Assembly (NCBI RefSeq): GCF_900105065.1
Contig: NZ_LT629749.1
Coordinates: forward strand, 992,001-1,056,000
Reading direction: 5' to 3'
Length of the DNA stretch: 64,000 nucleotides
Source: Friedmanniella luteola
GTDB taxonomy: Bacteria > Actinomycetota > Actinomycetes > Propionibacteriales > Propionibacteriaceae
This document shows, piece by piece, positions 27,872-39,408 of the stretch. The position numbers and the translations under genes are program-made. The notes beneath the pieces are model-generated. The model did not search any database. It was not told the origin of the DNA and was given only the letters and a program-made list of their open reading frames with translations. Position 1 is the stretch's first letter; each line of letters begins with the position of its first letter.

Positions 27872-28111
27872 TCAGCGGTCGCGGCGGACCTCGAAGGCCG
27901 GCGGCGCGCTCCGCACCAGCGTCTGCCCGCGCATCCGGCACCAGGCGGCGACGTCCGGGGCCGCGGCCGGGTCGTCGGCCAGCAGCCGGAGCACCCCGCC
28001 GAGCGGCAGCGCGGGGAGCCGGCCGGCCAGGGCGATCACCGGCAGCGGGCAGCGCTGGCCCCGGCAGTCCAGCTCCTCCACCTGCGCGCTCGAGCCGGGC
28101 TGCGCGCTCAC
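27872..28111 (-). CDS. TusA-like sulfur carrier protein
   Basis: This 79-residue SirA/TusA-fold protein has the family hallmark DCRGQRCPLPVIALA: the CPxP motif with the sulfur-carrying Cys at about 21 and a second Cys at about 16. TusA proteins receive persulfide sulfur from cysteine desulfurases and pass it on to thiolation or molybdenum-cofactor enzymes. The GTG overlaps the stop of the cysteine-desulfurase-like gene (GTGA), which strongly suggests the two products act together. Confidence 0.88.
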   Translation of the reverse strand: MSAQPGSSAQVEELDCRGQRCPLPVIALAGRLPALPLGGVLRLLADDPAAAPDVAAWCRMRGQTLVRSAPPAFEVRRDR

Positions 28112-29265
28112 CGCGGGCTCCCGGGGGCGCCGAGGGTGGCGCGGATGCGCGCCACGACGTCGGGCAGCACGGCGAGGAACGCCTCCACCTGCCCGGCGGT
28201 GCTGCGGCGGGTCAGCCCGATCCGCACGTTCCCGTGCGTGAGCAGACCCATCGCGGCCAGCACGTGCGACGGGTGCTCGCTGTTCGCGCTGCAGGCCGAG
28301 CCGCTGGTGACGGCGAAACCGGCCCGGTCGAGCTCCAGGGTCAGGGTCTCCCCGTCCACGTAGAGGGCGGAGAAGGTGAGCAGGTGCGGGACCCGGTCCA
28401 CCGGGTCGCCGGCCACCTCGACGTCGGGGACGCCGGCGAGGACCCCGGCCCGCAGCCGGTCGACCAGGCCCCGCTGGCGGTCCCCGACCGCCCGGCCGGA
28501 CCGCAGCCAGACCTCGAGCGCGGCGGCCGCGGCGTGGATCGCGGGGACGTCGGGCGGCCCCGGCCAGCGCCCGGCCTGGTGGTCGTCGGTGAGGTAGGGG
28601 GCGCGCCAGCGGGCACCCTTGCGCAGCACCAGGACGCCGACCGACGGCGGTCCACCGAAGGCCTGGGCGCCGGCGGTCAGCACCGTCCCGGCGGGCAGGT
28701 GCCGCAGGTCCAGGCGGCCCAGCGCGGTCGACACGTCGAGGACCAGCGGCACCCCGGCGGCGGCACAGGCCTCGGCGGCCGCGTCGACCGGCTGCCGCGT
28801 GCCCACCTCGTGGTTCGCCACCGCCAAGCAGGCCAGCGCCACCCCCGGGGCGGCCACGGCGGCCCGCCAGCGCTCCAGGTCCAGGTGGCCGTACCGGTCG
28901 ACGGGCACCCCGACGCGCCGGCCGGCTGCATCCGCGGCGCTCAGCACGGAGGAATGATCGATCGTGCTCGTCACGACGACCTCTCCCACCCGGCGACGCC
29001 CTCGCGCCAGCCCGGCGACGGCGGCGTGAGCGGCGTGCACACCCGACGCCGGGAACACGACCTCGTCGGGGCGGGCGCCGAGGGCGTCCGCCACGGTCTG
29101 CCGGGCCGCGTCCAGGGCCTGGGCGGCCAGCCGTCCGGGACGGTGCAGCTGGCCCGGGTCACCCCAGCCGGACGCCTGCGCGGCGAGCCAGGCCTGCTGC
29201 GCCTCGGGCAGCACCGGCTCCGCCGTGGACGCGTCCCAGAACACCTCGGTCACCGGCTCCGCCAC
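28108..29265 (-). CDS. Cysteine-desulfurase-like protein lacking the PLP lysine
   Basis: This 385-residue class V aminotransferase-fold protein retains much of the NifS/IscS active site: STIDHSSVL (His104), ANHEVGT (Asn151, Glu153), Asp177 in LVLDVSTA, and the mobile Cys325 loop SGSACSANSEHPSHVL. The PLP lysine is absent. Where IscS has a His-Lys pair before FGGP, this protein reads Gln201-Ala202 (GAQAFGGP). The codons were checked directly. The Gln of the usual DAVQ is also missing. It may not be a PLP desulfurase, yet Cys325 could still handle persulfide. It is coupled to a TusA-like gene and divergent from ctaC. ATG start; upstream 137 bases contain the ctaC promoter. Confidence 0.85.
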   Translation of the reverse strand: MAEPVTEVFWDASTAEPVLPEAQQAWLAAQASGWGDPGQLHRPGRLAAQALDAARQTVADALGARPDEVVFPASGVHAAHAAVAGLARGRRRVGEVVVTSTIDHSSVLSAADAAGRRVGVPVDRYGHLDLERWRAAVAAPGVALACLAVANHEVGTRQPVDAAAEACAAAGVPLVLDVSTALGRLDLRHLPAGTVLTAGAQAFGGPPSVGVLVLRKGARWRAPYLTDDHQAGRWPGPPDVPAIHAAAAALEVWLRSGRAVGDRQRGLVDRLRAGVLAGVPDVEVAGDPVDRVPHLLTFSALYVDGETLTLELDRAGFAVTSGSACSANSEHPSHVLAAMGLLTHGNVRIGLTRRSTAGQVEAFLAVLPDVVARIRATLGAPGSPR

Positions 29266-29314
29266 ACGCCGAAACCTACGCCCCCGCCGACTCGGCGGCC
29301 CTCTCCGACTGGGT

Positions 29315-29320
29315 TAGGGT
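29315..29320 (+). promoter_or_regulatory. Probable -10 element of the ctaC-ctaD-ctaF operon
   Basis: TAGGGT with transcription start near 29327, giving a leader of about 75 bases. The -35 region is poor. Confidence 0.45.
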
Positions 29321-29402
29321 GACCACGGAGGATCGGGGGCGAGCCGCGTGCCCGCCGCTCCCCGCTCTTCCCCTGATGCACAGCTTCGACGAAAGGCACG
29401 AC

Positions 29403-30275
29403 GTGGTCACCAGCCAACGGCCTGGCCGGCGGACGAGGACGCGCGTGGTGGCGTCAGCCGCCACGGCCGCCCTGCTGTTCCTGGCCGGGTGCTCCGCGGA
29501 CACGACGGCTCAGCTCAAGCGGATCGGGCTGCCCGAGGCCGCGAGTGACCGCGCCCCGGCGATCGGGGACCTCTGGATCGGCAGCTGGATCGCCGCCGGG
29601 ATCGTCGGCGTGTTCGTGTGGGGCCTGATCGGCTGGGCGGTGATCAAGTACCGCTCCGACAACAACGACATGCCCAAGCAGAACCGCTACAACCTGCCGA
29701 TGGAGATCTTCTACACCACGGCCCCGTTCGTGATCATCGGCGTGCTGTTCTACTACACGATCCTCGCGCAGAACACGGTGACGGCCCGCAGTGCCGAGCC
29801 CGAGGTGACCGTCAACGTCACGGCGCAGAAGTGGTCGTGGGTCTTCAACTACAAGTCGGCGGACAACCCCGACGTCGGCGAGGACGTGTGGGAGGGCGGC
29901 ACCATCCAGCAGACGCCCGACCTCTACCTGCCGGTGGGTAAGAGCGTCCGGTTCAACCTCCGCGCGGCCGACGTCAACCACTCGTTCTGGGTGCCGTCGT
30001 TCTACTACAAGCTCGACGTCGTCGCCGGGCGCAACAACAACTTCGAGATGACCCCCACCAAGGAGGGCGTCTTCCGCGGCAAGTGCGCCGAGCTGTGCGG
30101 GACGTACCACTCGGCGATGCTGTTCAACGTGCACATCGTCTCCGAGGAGGAGTACGAGGCGCACCTCCGCGGTCTCGCCGAGGCGGGCAACATCGGTGAG
30201 GCCCGCGGCCCCAAGGACGTCGACCCGCAGGGCGAGGCCAAGCAGGACCAGGGAGAGGAGGTCGGCCAGCGATGA
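29403..30275 (+). CDS. ctaC: Cytochrome c oxidase subunit II
   Basis: This 290-residue aa3 oxidase subunit carries the CuA centre that accepts electrons from the cytochrome bcc complex. The N-terminal signal ends in a lipobox, FLAGCSADT, so it is likely a lipoprotein. Two helices (about 48-70 and 92-112) precede the periplasmic cupredoxin domain. CuA ligands are visible in NHSFWVPS and [12 protein letters not shown]. The GTG at 29403 is chosen because AAAGG lies six bases upstream; an ATG nine codons earlier has no ribosome site. The stop overlaps ctaD (ATGA). Confidence 0.95.
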   Translation: MVTSQRPGRRTRTRVVASAATAALLFLAGCSADTTAQLKRIGLPEAASDRAPAIGDLWIGSWIAAGIVGVFVWGLIGWAVIKYRSDNNDMPKQNRYNLPMEIFYTTAPFVIIGVLFYYTILAQNTVTARSAEPEVTVNVTAQKWSWVFNYKSADNPDVGEDVWEGGTIQQTPDLYLPVGKSVRFNLRAADVNHSFWVPSFYYKLDVVAGRNNNFEMTPTKEGVFRGKCAELCGTYHSAMLFNVHIVSEEEYEAHLRGLAEAGNIGEARGPKDVDPQGEAKQDQGEEVGQR

Positions 30276-32092
30276 CCACCTTGCAGCGCACGGCCACGAC
30301 CAGCGAGATCGCCGCACCCACGCGCCAGCTGGGGACGCTCTCGTGGAAGTGGATCACCACCACCGACCACAAGCTGATCGGCAACCTCTACTTCATCACC
30401 TCGATGGGCTTCTTCCTGCTGGGCGGGGTGCTGGCGCTGGGCATCCGGGCCGAGCTGGCCTTCCCGGGGCTGCAGTACCTGTCGCGGGAGACCTACAACC
30501 AGTTCTTCACCATGCACGGCACGATCATGCTGCTGCTGTTCGCGACGCCGCTGTTCGCCGGGTTCGCCAACGCGATCATGCCGCTGCAGATCGGCGCGCC
30601 CGACGTGGCGTTCCCGCGGCTGAACATGCTGTCGTACTGGCTGTACCTCTTCGGCGGCCTGGTCACGGTCTCGGGCTTCCTGTCCCCGTCGGGCGCGGCC
30701 AGCTTCGGCTGGTTCGCCTACACCCCGCTGAGCGACTCGGTGAACTCCCCGGGCGTCGGCGGTGACCTGTGGATCATGGGCCTGTACATGGCGGGTCTGG
30801 GCACGATCCTCGGTGCGGTGAACTTCGTCACGACGATCCTCTGCATGCGGGCGCCCGGCATGACCATGTTCCGCATGCCGATCTTCACCTGGAACATCCT
30901 GGTGACCTCGATCCTCGTGCTGATCGCCTTCCCGATCCTGGCGGCCGCGCTGCTGGTGCTGGAGGCGGACCGGACGCTCGGGGCCCACGTCTTCGACGCC
31001 GCGAACGGCGGTCCGATCCTGTGGCAGCACCTGTTCTGGTTCTTCGGGCACCCCGAGGTGTACATCATCGCGCTGCCGTTCTTCGGCATCATCACCGAGA
31101 TCCTGCCGGTGTTCAGCCGCAAGCCGATCTTCGGCTACGTCGGCCTGGTCGGTGCGACGCTGATGATCGCCGCCCTCTCGGTAGCGGTCTGGGCCCACCA
31201 CATGTACGTGACCGGTGCGGTGAACCTGCCGTTCTTCTCCTTCATGACGTTCCTCATCGCGGTGCCGACGGGAGTCAAGTTCTTCAACTGGATCGGCACG
31301 ATGTGGGGCGGCAACATCGCCATGCGGACGCCGATGCTGTGGGCGATCGGCTTCCTCACCACGTTCCTGTTCGGTGGCCTCACCGGCGTCATCCTCGGCA
31401 GCCCGCCGCTGGACTTCCAGCTCTCGGACTCCTACTTCGTCGTCGCGCACTTCCACTACGTCGTGTTCGGCACCGTGGTGTTCGCGATGTTCGCCGGGTT
31501 CTACTTCTGGTGGCCCAAGTTCACCGGCCGGATGCTGGACGAGACGCTGGGCAAGATCCACTTCTGGCTGCTGTTCATCGGCTTCCACGTGACCTTCCTG
31601 GTCCAGCACTGGCTCGGGGTGGAGGGCATGCCCCGGCGCTACGCCGACTACCTGCCGAACGAGGGCTTCACGGTCCTCAACCAGGTGTCCTCGGCCGGCG
31701 CGTTCCTGCTCGGCGCCTCGATGATCCCGTTCTTCTGGAACGTCTGGAAGTCGCGCAACGCCCCGCTCGTCAACAACGACGACCCGTGGGGCTGGGGCCG
31801 GTCGCTGGAGTGGGCGACGTCGTCGCCCCCGCCGCGGCACAACTTCAGCTCCATCCCGCGGATCCGCTCCGAGTCCCCGGCCTTCGACCTGCACCACCCC
31901 GAGGTCGCCCTCAGCGAGTACGAGGGCACCTCGGGCAAGATGTTCGAGGACAGCATGGTCGACTCCCCGGACGACAGCGGTCGCGCCGAGGAGCTCAAGG
32001 CCCGCGTGGAGGGGACGACGGACGACCCGGCGGCCCACCACGAGCGCGGCAACCCCAGCCAGTCCCCGCGTCCTGAGGACGGTCGTCTGTGA
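30272..32092 (+). CDS. ctaD: Cytochrome c oxidase subunit I
   Basis: This 606-residue catalytic subunit of the aa3 terminal oxidase has twelve or so helices. The heme a ligand lies in TMHGTIM. The CuB/Tyr element [13 protein letters not shown] is near residues 259-271. The paired haem ligands are in VVAHFHYV. It reduces oxygen to water and pumps protons. The C-terminus carries an extra hydrophilic tail of about 90 residues. The ATG overlaps the ctaC stop; GGAGAGGAGG precedes it. Its stop overlaps ctaF (GTGA). Confidence 0.98.
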   Translation: MTTLQRTATTSEIAAPTRQLGTLSWKWITTTDHKLIGNLYFITSMGFFLLGGVLALGIRAELAFPGLQYLSRETYNQFFTMHGTIMLLLFATPLFAGFANAIMPLQIGAPDVAFPRLNMLSYWLYLFGGLVTVSGFLSPSGAASFGWFAYTPLSDSVNSPGVGGDLWIMGLYMAGLGTILGAVNFVTTILCMRAPGMTMFRMPIFTWNILVTSILVLIAFPILAAALLVLEADRTLGAHVFDAANGGPILWQHLFWFFGHPEVYIIALPFFGIITEILPVFSRKPIFGYVGLVGATLMIAALSVAVWAHHMYVTGAVNLPFFSFMTFLIAVPTGVKFFNWIGTMWGGNIAMRTPMLWAIGFLTTFLFGGLTGVILGSPPLDFQLSDSYFVVAHFHYVVFGTVVFAMFAGFYFWWPKFTGRMLDETLGKIHFWLLFIGFHVTFLVQHWLGVEGMPRRYADYLPNEGFTVLNQVSSAGAFLLGASMIPFFWNVWKSRNAPLVNNDDPWGWGRSLEWATSSPPPRHNFSSIPRIRSESPAFDLHHPEVALSEYEGTSGKMFEDSMVDSPDDSGRAEELKARVEGTTDDPAAHHERGNPSQSPRPEDGRL

Positions 32093-32484
32093 AGATCGGT
32101 TCGCTCATCTTCTTGGCCCTCATGGCCTTCTACGCGGTGATCACGCCGGTGTACTGGATCCTGTCCCACGACTACACGGGGACGACGGCGCTGACGCTGA
32201 CGTTCTTCCTCACCCTGATGATCGCCGGCTACCTCGGCCTCGTCTCCCGGCGCCTGGACCGGGCCCCGGAGGACAAGCGGGGCGGCGAGATCGCGGAAGG
32301 CGCCGGCGAGCTCGGCTTCTTCCCGCCGCAGAGCAAGTGGCCGCTGTTCGTCGCGCTGACCGCGACCCTGGTCTTCCTCGGCCCGGTGTTCGGCTGGTGG
32401 CTGACGATCCTCGGCTTCGGCTTCGGGGCGGTCAGCATCACGGGCCTGCTGTACGAGTTCTACCGCGGGGACCACGCGCACTGA
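32089..32484 (+). CDS. ctaF: Cytochrome c oxidase subunit IV (actinobacterial)
   Basis: This 131-residue membrane protein has four hydrophobic helices (about 4-23, 32-52, 84-103 and 106-125). The actinobacterial subunit IV motif [13 protein letters not shown] lies between the second and third. It stabilises the aa3 oxidase and its supercomplex with the bcc complex. GTG start overlapping the ctaD stop. A very strong hairpin follows 40 bases downstream. Confidence 0.93.
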   Translation: MKIGSLIFLALMAFYAVITPVYWILSHDYTGTTALTLTFFLTLMIAGYLGLVSRRLDRAPEDKRGGEIAEGAGELGFFPPQSKWPLFVALTATLVFLGPVFGWWLTILGFGFGAVSITGLLYEFYRGDHAH

Positions 32485-32523
32485 ATTGTTCTTGAGCTGC
32501 GCTCGCGCTGGGGGTGCTGAAGA

Positions 32524-32588
32524 CCTGAACCGGAGAGGGCCGGGACGAGACGAAGAACGTGTCTCGTCCCGGCCCTCTCCGGTTCAGG
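32524..32588 (+). terminator. 28-base perfect hairpin after ctaF
   Basis: Arms 32524-32551 and 32561-32588 are perfectly complementary around a 9-base loop. The AT-containing flank aattgttc precedes it. It is unusually long for a terminator and could also be a dispersed palindromic repeat; 32589-32664 downstream also carries an interrupted repeat (ctgagcc / ggctcag). Confidence 0.8.
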
Positions 32589-32664
32589 CCGCACCCCTCC
32601 GACGCTCGCGCCGCGTCCTTGGTCCCTGAGCCTCGTCCTTCCGTCCCCGAGCTCGTCGAGGGGC

Positions 32665-33897
32665 TCAGCCCAGCTCGTCCCTCCGGCGTTCGAGGTGGGC
32701 GCGTTCGGCCGCGTTGGCGCAGTGGGTGAGGGCTTCGGTGAAGGCGGTGCGAGCCTCGTCGGGGCGGCCGGCGCGGGTGAGGAGCTCGGCGCGGGCGGCG
32801 GGGAGGCGGTGGCCCGGGAGGTCGAGGGTGTCCAGCAGGGCCAGGCCGGCCAGGGGGCCGTCGGCTTCGGCGACCGCGACGGCGCGGTTCAGGCGGACGA
32901 CCGGGGAGCCGGTGAGGGCCTCCAGCTCGGCGTAGTGGGTGGCGATCCGGGCCCAGTCGGTGTCCGCGGCCGTCCGCGCCACGGCGTGCTCGGCGGCGAT
33001 CAGGGCCTCGAGCAGGGCGGGCCGGGCGGGGGCGTGCACCTGGGGGAGCAGCAGGTCGAGCGCCTCGGCGGCCTCGGCGGCGTGCCAGCGGGACCGGTCC
33101 TGGTCGGGGAGCAGGACGAGCCGGCCGTCCACCACGCGCGCGTCGCGCCGCGCGTGCTGCAGCAGCATGAGCGCCAGCCGGGCGTCGAGGTCGTCGGTGC
33201 CCGGGGAGCCGGGGGTGACCAGGGTGCGGACCAGCCGGAGCAGCCGGATCGCCTCGGCCGCCAGGGCCGGGCGCAGGACCTCGGAGCCGGAGGTCGGGGC
33301 GTAGCCGGCCGTGAAGGCCAGGTAGGCGACGTCCGCCACGACCCGCAGCCGCTCGCGCAGCTCGGGCCCGGGCGGGAGTGCGAACGGCTGGCCGGCCAGC
33401 CGTTTGCGGGTCCGGGTCAGCCGGGCGGCCATCGTCGGCGTGCTCACCAGGAACAGCCGGGCGATGTCCTCGGTCGGCACGCCGAGCACCAGCCGGAGCG
33501 TCAGGGCGGCGGCGGCTTCGGGGACCAGCCGGGGCGACGCGCAGAGCAGGACCAGCCGGAGCCGTTCGTCCAGCACCGGCTCCCCGTCGTCGGCCATCAC
33601 CCGCTGCGCCTGCTGCTGCAGCGCAGCCTCGACGGCCAGCACCGGGAGGCGGCGCGCCGCGACCGCCTCGGCCCGCAGCCGGTCGAGGACCCGCCGGCGG
33701 GCTGCGGTGAGCAGCCACGCCGGCGGGTTGAGGGGGACCCCGTCCTCCGGCCAGGTGCGGGCCGCCGCCTCGAAGGCGTCGGCCAACCCGTCCTCCGCCA
33801 GCTCCAGCCGTCGGTACTGCGCGACCAGCAGGGCCAGCAGGCGTCCCCACTCGGACCGCCAGACGTCCGCCAGGACGGCCGCCCCGTCACCGCTCAC
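32665..33897 (-). CDS. ECF42-type RNA polymerase sigma factor with long C-terminal extension
   Basis: This 410-residue ECF sigma factor has a sigma-2-like N-terminal region (about 1-75), a sigma-4 HTH (GVPTEDIARLFLVSTPTMAARL, about 138-159) and a C-terminal extension of about 230 residues rich in helices. This fits the TPR-like domain of the ECF42 (DUF6596) group. That family has no anti-sigma factor and is typically linked to YCII/DGPF proteins, as here. The GTG start overlaps the preceding YCII gene (GTGA). Targets may include its own upstream region, but no promoter motif was identified. Confidence 0.92.
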   Translation of the reverse strand: MSGDGAAVLADVWRSEWGRLLALLVAQYRRLELAEDGLADAFEAAARTWPEDGVPLNPPAWLLTAARRRVLDRLRAEAVAARRLPVLAVEAALQQQAQRVMADDGEPVLDERLRLVLLCASPRLVPEAAAALTLRLVLGVPTEDIARLFLVSTPTMAARLTRTRKRLAGQPFALPPGPELRERLRVVADVAYLAFTAGYAPTSGSEVLRPALAAEAIRLLRLVRTLVTPGSPGTDDLDARLALMLLQHARRDARVVDGRLVLLPDQDRSRWHAAEAAEALDLLLPQVHAPARPALLEALIAAEHAVARTAADTDWARIATHYAELEALTGSPVVRLNRAVAVAEADGPLAGLALLDTLDLPGHRLPAARAELLTRAGRPDEARTAFTEALTHCANAAERAHLERRRDELG

Positions 33898-34247
33898 CCC
33901 GCGTCGATCTCCACCGCCGGACGCACCTCGATGGTGTAGCCGGCGGGCAGCAGCCGGCAGAGGTCGACGGCGGTGCCGACGCTGTCCACGTCGAGCAGGT
34001 AGAACCCGCCCAGCTGCTCCACGGTCTCGGCGTAGGGCCCGTCGGTGACCTGCCGCTGCCCGTCGACCGTGCGCAGCGTCCGGGCCTCCGACGTGCGCGC
34101 CAGCGCCTCGCCGCCCACGATCGATCCGCGGTCCGCGACCGCCGTCGAGAAGCTGTCGTGGGCGGCGAACACGGCCGTCCGCTCGGCCTCGGTCGCCCGG
34201 TCCCAGGCGTCCGGGTCGGTCTCGGTCAGCAGCACCAGGACCTTCAC
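33894..34247 (-). CDS. YCII/DGPF-domain protein 2
   Basis: This 117-residue protein of the YCII-related (DGPF) family starts KVLVLLTETDPDAW. It carries the family element VTDGPYAETVEQLGGFYLLD near 77-96, with the GP-Y core in place of the DGPF of the namesake. Typically found beside ECF42 sigma factors and suspected to be an enzyme or sensor of unknown substrate. GTG start overlaps the stop of the paralogue upstream, and its stop overlaps the sigma factor start, so the three are coupled. Confidence 0.85.
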   Translation of the reverse strand: MKVLVLLTETDPDAWDRATEAERTAVFAAHDSFSTAVADRGSIVGGEALARTSEARTLRTVDGQRQVTDGPYAETVEQLGGFYLLDVDSVGTAVDLCRLLPAGYTIEVRPAVEIDAG

Positions 34248-34606
34248 GGGGCGCTCGTCCCGCCCGCGGTGGGCCGCACCTCGACGGCGCCGTCGCCGTC
34301 GGCCAGCAGGCCGGCCACCTGCAGCAGGTCGTCGAGGTCGTCGGTGCGCACCAGGTAGAAGCCCGTCAGCTGCTCGGCGCTCTCCGCGTAGGGGCCCTCG
34401 GTGACGGCCACGGCGTCCCCCGTCCGCCGCACCACCCACGAGTGGCGGCTGTGCACGAGCTCGGCGCCGCCCGTGACCCTGTGCCCGCGCTCCTCGAGGC
34501 GCTGGGCGAACGCGCGGTGCACCGCGTACACCGCCTCACGCCGCTCGGGGGTGCTCTGCTCCCAGGCGTCCTCGTCGCCGGGCAGCAGGATCGCGTACTC
34601 CGTCAT
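34244..34606 (-). CDS. YCII/DGPF-domain protein 1
   Basis: This 120-residue protein is a paralogue of the next gene. It starts TEYAILLPGDEDAW and has VTEGPYAESAEQLTGFYLV near 82-100. First gene of the ECF42 operon; the ATG has a GAGGGA site seven bases upstream. The pair of paralogues, together with the sigma factor, forms a self-contained three-gene unit. No substrate is known for the family. Confidence 0.85.
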   Translation of the reverse strand: MTEYAILLPGDEDAWEQSTPERREAVYAVHRAFAQRLEERGHRVTGGAELVHSRHSWVVRRTGDAVAVTEGPYAESAEQLTGFYLVRTDDLDDLLQVAGLLADGDGAVEVRPTAGGTSAP

Positions 34607-34710
34607 GTCGGGTCCCTCTCGTCGTCGGAAGTCTGTCACTGCGATGACGGGCGGTCCGGCCCCGGATCGACAGCGGTGCGCGAGCTCTTCTGGCCGCCGG
34701 TCCCGCCCAC

Positions 34711-34716
34711 TATCGT
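34711..34716 (+). promoter_or_regulatory. Leaderless -10 element of the DUF2277 gene
   Basis: TATCGT, seven bases before the ATG. Confidence 0.5.
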
Positions 34717-34723
34717 TCCAGCC

Positions 34724-34996
34724 ATGTGCCGCAACATCCGACCGCTGAACAACTTCGACCCGCCGGCCTCCTCGAGCGAGGTGCACGACGCCGCCCTGCA
34801 GTACGTGCGGAAGATCGCCGGGGTCACCAAGCCGTCGAAGGCGAACGAGGAGGCGTTCGAGCGCGCGGTCCACGACATCGCGCACGCGACCGAGCACCTG
34901 CTCGCCGACCTGGTCAGCCACGGGCCGGCGAAGAACCGCGAGGAGGAGGCGGCGAAGGCGCGCGCCCGCTCCGCCAAGCGGTTCGCGTCCGCCTGA
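34724..34996 (+). CDS. DUF2277 domain protein
   Basis: This 90-residue soluble helical protein has the DUF2277 signature: MCRNIRPLNNFDPPAS at the N-terminus, then QYVRKIAGVTKPSKANEEAF. The family is widespread, with a nearly invariant Cys2. Function is unknown. Leaderless layout, divergent from the ECF42 operon, and separated from the convergent DUF3500 gene by 25 bases. Confidence 0.9.
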   Translation: MCRNIRPLNNFDPPASSSEVHDAALQYVRKIAGVTKPSKANEEAFERAVHDIAHATEHLLADLVSHGPAKNREEEAAKARARSAKRFASA

Positions 34997-35021
34997 CCGC
35001 CGCCGGACGGACCGCGCCGGC

Positions 35022-36005
35022 TCAGCCCGCCGCGGGCCGGTGGGCGGCCGCGTGGTGCTGGGCCAGCAGGTCCCCGCCCAGGTCGTACCGCCGGTCCCGC
35101 CAGACGCAGTGCACGTGGTTGCCGGACTCCTGGGTGTTGTCGTACTCCAGGACGAAGGTCGGCCCGCTGACGGCGTAGTAGTGCCCCTCGCCGCGCTGCA
35201 GGCCCCCGGACCAGGTGAAGTGGACGTCGCCCCAGCCCGCGTCCTGGGCCGCCGTCCAGGCCGCGTCCGCGACGACGGCGGGGGAGCGGTCCAGGTACTG
35301 CCGGACGAGCGCCTCCAGCAGCTCGCCCTGCCGGCGGTCCATCGCGCTCCGGGGCAGCCCGCGGGCGGGGAAGCCGGTGACCGCCGGGTCCTGGCGGGTG
35401 AGCAGGTCGTCCGGGGCGGCGCCCGGCGTGACCGCCCGGGCTCGCTGGTCGTCCTCGAGCACCAGGACGAGCTGGCGGCCCAGGTCCTGCTCCCGCGGCA
35501 GGGACTGGAAGCCGCGGTGCAGGCCGCTCGCCACCTCGGCCGGCTGGGCGCCGACGAACTGGGGGGCGGTGACGACGGCGTCGCCGACCAGGGTCGCCTG
35601 GGCGACCAGGTGGTGGCCGCTGATCCGCCAGGACCACGGCGCGTCCGACCCGGGCCGGCCGAGCACCCGCACCCAGTAGGGCGCGTCGAGGTGCGGGACG
35701 GCGACGTGGTCGGACCGGCTCGTCTCGCGGCGGATCTCCTCCGTGCGCAGCACCAGCGCGAGGTCGGAGCGGCCGCGGGGGCTTAACGCCGTCTCCAGCA
35801 GGTCCTGAGCCCGGTCCCGCTGCTCCGCCGTCAGCCGGCCCAGCCGCAGCCCTGGCCGGTCGCCGGGCAGGTAGGTCCACGCGTGCCACTCGGCGGTGGA
35901 GAACGGTCCGGCGACGGCTCGGCGCTGGTCCGCGTCCAGGGCGTCGAGCAGGTCGGTCGCCGCCCGGCGCATCGCGCGGGCCAGCGGGGCCGTCGAGGTG
36001 GTCAC
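35022..36005 (-). CDS. DUF3500 domain protein
   Basis: This 327-residue protein matches DUF3500: VAGPFSTAEWHAWTYLPG near 31-48, then PYWVRVLGRPGSD, WSWRISGHHLV, and HVHCVWRDRRYDLGGDLL near the C-terminus. It has no signal peptide. Family function is unknown; the repeated His/Trp motifs suggest a metal or small-molecule site, which is inference. GTG start six bases behind TAGCGT. Confidence 0.88.
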   Translation of the reverse strand: MTTSTAPLARAMRRAATDLLDALDADQRRAVAGPFSTAEWHAWTYLPGDRPGLRLGRLTAEQRDRAQDLLETALSPRGRSDLALVLRTEEIRRETSRSDHVAVPHLDAPYWVRVLGRPGSDAPWSWRISGHHLVAQATLVGDAVVTAPQFVGAQPAEVASGLHRGFQSLPREQDLGRQLVLVLEDDQRARAVTPGAAPDDLLTRQDPAVTGFPARGLPRSAMDRRQGELLEALVRQYLDRSPAVVADAAWTAAQDAGWGDVHFTWSGGLQRGEGHYYAVSGPTFVLEYDNTQESGNHVHCVWRDRRYDLGGDLLAQHHAAAHRPAAG

Positions 36006-36011
36006 GAGCGC

Positions 36012-36017
36012 ACGCTA
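36012..36017 (-). promoter_or_regulatory. Leaderless -10 element of the DUF3500 gene
   Basis: TAGCGT, six bases before the GTG. Confidence 0.5.
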
Positions 36018-36051
36018 GCCGCTGCCCCCAACCGCCGGGGGCGGCCCCGCG

Positions 36052-39364
<3,313 letters not shown>

Positions 39365-39395
39365 CGGTCCACCCGGGTGCCTCCCCGGCGTCGTC

Positions 39396-39401
39396 TACGT
39401 T
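39396..39401 (+). promoter_or_regulatory. Leaderless -10 element of the Ghr-like gene
   Basis: TACGTT, seven bases before the ATG. Confidence 0.5.
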
Positions 39402-39408
39402 GGGGCCC

